This document shows, piece after piece, positions 6,900-8,110 of a stretch of 8,110 bases of DNA (positions are counted from its first letter, which is position 1; the number at the start of each line of letters is the position of its first letter). A model generated the notes under the pieces. The model was not told the origin of the DNA. It was given only the letters and a program-made list of their open reading frames with translations, and ran no database searches. Source of the DNA: an uncultured Ruminococcus sp. (GTDB lineage Bacteria > Bacillota > Clostridia > Oscillospirales > Ruminococcaceae); the NCBI GenBank assembly GCA_947177935.1, contig CAMWWG010000037.1, forward strand, positions 1-8,110. The letters run 5' to 3'. A program made the translations under genes and the position numbers.

Positions 6900-6918
6900 G
6901 ACAGAAAGGAAAAAATTT

Positions 6919-7152
6919 ATGAACAAAATTTTTAAAGCATTCTATCAGCAGTGGAGTCAAACTAAAAAGGACACCCCGGAATATCTCCATGCCCATGCTG
7001 TTTTCTGTGGAGATGGCAAAAATATCACACCAGACCAGGAAAATAGCAACCGTGATATTTTTTTCGACTGTGTTTTTGCAGAATCCGAACAGGCATTCTG
7101 TGCCGGATTCCAGACAGCAGTGCGATTCCTGGCAGATTGTATGCAATCATGA
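6919..7152 (+). CDS. Small hypothetical protein, DUF6809-like C-terminus
   Basis: This 77-residue protein starts at ATG 6919-6921, 8 bases after an AGAAAGGA site at 6903-6910. The C-terminal EQAFCAGFQTAVRFLAD (57-73) resembles the closing helix of DUF6809 proteins (E-x-A-F-x-x-G-F-x-x-A-x-x-L). These are small Clostridial proteins of unknown function, and the match is partial. No signal peptide or membrane helix is present; the middle is polar and acidic, with four Cys in all (C30, C51, C61, C74). It occupies the place of a rep gene after a CopG-like gene and an antisense RNA, so its expression may be controlled by both. No separate plus-strand promoter was found, so it is probably cotranscribed from the promoter at 6555. 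It ends 11 bases from the convergent trmL. The coding call is good; the function is unknown. Confidence 0.72.
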   Translation: MNKIFKAFYQQWSQTKKDTPEYLHAHAVFCGDGKNITPDQENSNRDIFFDCVFAESEQAFCAGFQTAVRFLADCMQS

Positions 7153-7163
7153 ATGAAATGAAA

Positions 7164-7694
7164 TTAATCCCACTCATATTTTGTTAAATTCCCCTGCGCC
7201 GTCATATCCGGATAACCCCACTGTCGCAGAATTTCATAAGCCGCAATCGCCACAGAATTAGACAGATTCAGACTCCGGAGCGTCGGACGCATAGGAATCC
7301 GGACGGCGGTTTCCGGATGTTTTACTAACAATTCTTCTGGTAAGCCGGCATCCTCTCTGCCAAACATCAAATACACATCTTGCCCGGAATCCAGGAATTT
7401 CCGATAATCCACATCACTGTGACAGATCCGGGATTTCGTCGTGAAATAGTAAATTTGTCTCTGTTGATCCTGAATTTCATGGATCTGCAAAAAATGATCC
7501 AGACTGTCGTATTCTAAAATCTCTAATTTATCCCAGTAATCCAACCCGGCACGTTTCAGATTCTTGTCCGTGATTTCAAAGCCGTATGGCTTGATTAAAT
7601 GCAGGACAGCTCCGGTAACGGCGCATGTCCGTGAGATATTGCCGGTATTTTGCGGAATCTGTGGCTCTGCCAACACAATATGCAATTTTGACAA
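7164..7694 (-). CDS. trmL: tRNA (cytidine(34)-2'-O)-methyltransferase, SPOUT family
   Basis: TrmL transfers a methyl group from S-adenosylmethionine to the 2'-O of the wobble nucleotide in certain leucine tRNAs. It is a compact SPOUT enzyme with a knotted cofactor site, acting as a dimer. The 176-residue product shows all family blocks: AEPQIPQNTGNISR at 9-22, KPYGF at 35-39, KRAGLDYW at 47-54, FGREDAGLPEELL at 111-123 (motif 2), and IPMRPTLRSLNLSNSVAI at 133-150 (motif 3). The start is TTG at 7692-7694, since no in-frame ATG is nearby. An AGAAGTGA-type site lies about 5 bases upstream. Another TTG three codons later is possible but is farther from that site. The gene ends in TAA and converges on the small plus-strand gene with an 11-base gap and no terminator between. 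Confidence 0.93.
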   Translation of the reverse strand: MSKLHIVLAEPQIPQNTGNISRTCAVTGAVLHLIKPYGFEITDKNLKRAGLDYWDKLEILEYDSLDHFLQIHEIQDQQRQIYYFTTKSRICHSDVDYRKFLDSGQDVYLMFGREDAGLPEELLVKHPETAVRIPMRPTLRSLNLSNSVAIAAYEILRQWGYPDMTAQGNLTKYEWD

Positions 7695-7810
7695 AGAATC
7701 ACTTCTTTCTGATTTTTAATTAATTTTTTTATTTTAAATTTTCAGAATTAGCATAAATTCACATGAAAATTTTCTTGCCATCCGGAAATACTAATCCAGA
7801 ACAATCCCGA

Positions 7811-7817
7811 AAGGAGG
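7811..7817 (+). promoter_or_regulatory. Strong ribosome binding site deciding the start of the small membrane-protein gene
   Basis: AAGGAGG lies 8 bases before ATG 7826-7828. The same frame is open upstream to an ATG at 7763, but that one has no such site, so the shorter product is preferred. Confidence 0.8.
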
Positions 7818-7825
7818 ATGTTTTC

Positions 7826-8002
7826 ATGAACAAAAATTTATTAATCACAGGCATGTCCCTCGGCGCTGTCCTCGGATCAGCCTATTTCATGCTTTCCGGA
7901 ACTTCTGACCGCAAGAAACACAGTCTGAAACGGCACACCGGAAAGGCAATGCGTGCCGTCGGGGATGTCTTTGATGATATTACTTCTATGATAAATTTTT
8001 AA
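7826..8002 (+). CDS. Small single-pass membrane protein, faintly YtxH-like
   Basis: This is a 58-residue protein. Residues 5-24 (LLITGMSLGAVLGSAYFMLS) are a Gly-containing hydrophobic helix, long enough to span the membrane. They are followed by a strongly basic stretch (DRKKHSLKRHTGK, 28-40) and an amphipathic tail (AMRAVGDVFDDITSMINF). Charge distribution predicts the C-terminal part inside the cell. A short N-terminal Gly-rich helix followed by a charged helical tail recalls YtxH-like proteins, but no signature confirms it and I do not recognise a specific family. A strong AAGGAGG site and a terminator 70 bases after the stop support a real monocistronic gene. It is divergent from trmL; the 131-base spacer between them is AT-rich and shows no clear promoter. 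The function is unknown. Confidence 0.75.
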   Translation: MNKNLLITGMSLGAVLGSAYFMLSGTSDRKKHSLKRHTGKAMRAVGDVFDDITSMINF

Positions 8003-8033
8003 AAATTTAAAAAATTTAATTTAAAAAAATTCT

Positions 8034-8068
8034 GACAGGCAGGGCATTACGCCCTGCTTCAGCCTGTC
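8034..8068 (+). repeat. Compound hairpin before the terminator
   Basis: The outer arms GACAGGC (8034-8040) and GCCTGTC (8062-8068) pair perfectly. Inside, AGGGC (8041-8045) and GCCCT (8051-8055) pair around an ATTAC loop, leaving a GCTTCA bulge. This is GC-rich structure in an AT-rich spacer. It may be a first stem of a double terminator or a dispersed repeat. Confidence 0.6.
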
Positions 8069-8069
8069 G

Positions 8070-8101
8070 AAAAAGTCCAGTGAAAAAGCTGGACTTTTTT
8101 T
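8070..8101 (+). terminator. Strong intrinsic terminator, potentially bidirectional
   Basis: AAAAAGTCCAG (8070-8080) and CTGGACTTTTT (8089-8099) form an 11-bp stem with an 8-base loop, followed by more T to 8101. It ends the small membrane-protein transcript. The A-rich left flank gives a U-tract on the other strand too, so it could also stop transcripts entering from the right. Confidence 0.88.
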
Positions 8102-8110
8102 AATGAAAGA

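Noticed and set aside
6835..7146. A 103-residue minus-strand ORF opposite the DUF6809-like gene
   Set aside because: It overlaps the minus-strand promoter and RNA gene, has no ribosome binding site of note, and its translation is hydrophobic/Cys-rich without recognisable domains. The plus-strand ORF has a canonical ribosome binding site and a family-like C-terminus.
7688..7720. TTGACA at 7688-7693 as a -35 box for the small membrane-protein gene
   Set aside because: No acceptable -10 element lies 16-18 bases downstream; the nearest (TTTAAT) is 21 bases away, and the hexamer lies inside the trmL start region.

Overview
The window looks like chromosomal DNA from a low-to-mid GC Gram-positive anaerobe of the Clostridia, most likely a Ruminococcus/Oscillospiraceae-type gut bacterium. 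This is inferred from the protein families (DegV, BaiN/HI0933-type and COG2509-type flavoproteins, a VWA/DUF2201 protein, TrmL), the Gram-positive Shine-Dalgarno sites, and the AT-rich spacers between CCG/CGG-rich genes. No tRNA, rRNA, CRISPR array, transposase or integrase was seen.

Region 1 (6446 down to 1, minus strand) is a compact six-gene block read leftwards, with gaps of 32, 8, 23, 14 and 16 bases. The order is a DegV-family lipid-binding protein, a short cytoplasmic-looking serine hydrolase of the beta-lactamase/PBP fold, a BaiN/HI0933-type flavoprotein, a COG2509-type FAD-dependent dehydrogenase, the 16S rRNA dimethyltransferase gene rsmA (ksgA), and the N-terminal 295 codons of a VWA-like (DUF2201) protein that runs off the left edge. 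rsmA has an in-frame amber codon (TAG, codon 27) exactly where the family has the Gln of its GQNFL motif. The rest of the gene is intact, so this is a very recent null, a suppressed stop, or a sequence error.

Region 2 (6447-7163) is the most unusual part. A plus-strand ribbon-helix-helix (CopG/Arc-like) regulator has a good promoter enclosed by a perfect 12-bp inverted repeat. It is followed by a short minus-strand RNA gene with a perfect consensus promoter (TTGACA, 17-base spacer, TATAAT), a 5' hairpin and an intrinsic terminator, then by a 77-residue plus-strand protein resembling the DUF6809 family. Regulator, antisense RNA, then regulated gene is the layout of the copy-control module of pMV158-type plasmids (copG, antisense ctRNA, repB), but there is no rep gene here. 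I read it as an orphaned or repurposed copy-control-like cassette in a chromosome.

Region 3 (7164-8110) holds trmL (tRNA wobble 2'-O-methyltransferase) on the minus strand, ending 11 bases from the DUF6809-like gene in convergent orientation. A divergent small membrane-protein gene on the plus strand follows, ending in an AT-rich stretch, a structured hairpin and a strong intrinsic terminator.

No gene-free stretch exceeds 300 bases. The longest spacers are 6447-6617, which contains two palindromes and a promoter, and 7695-7825, which is AT-rich and in which I found no convincing promoter.
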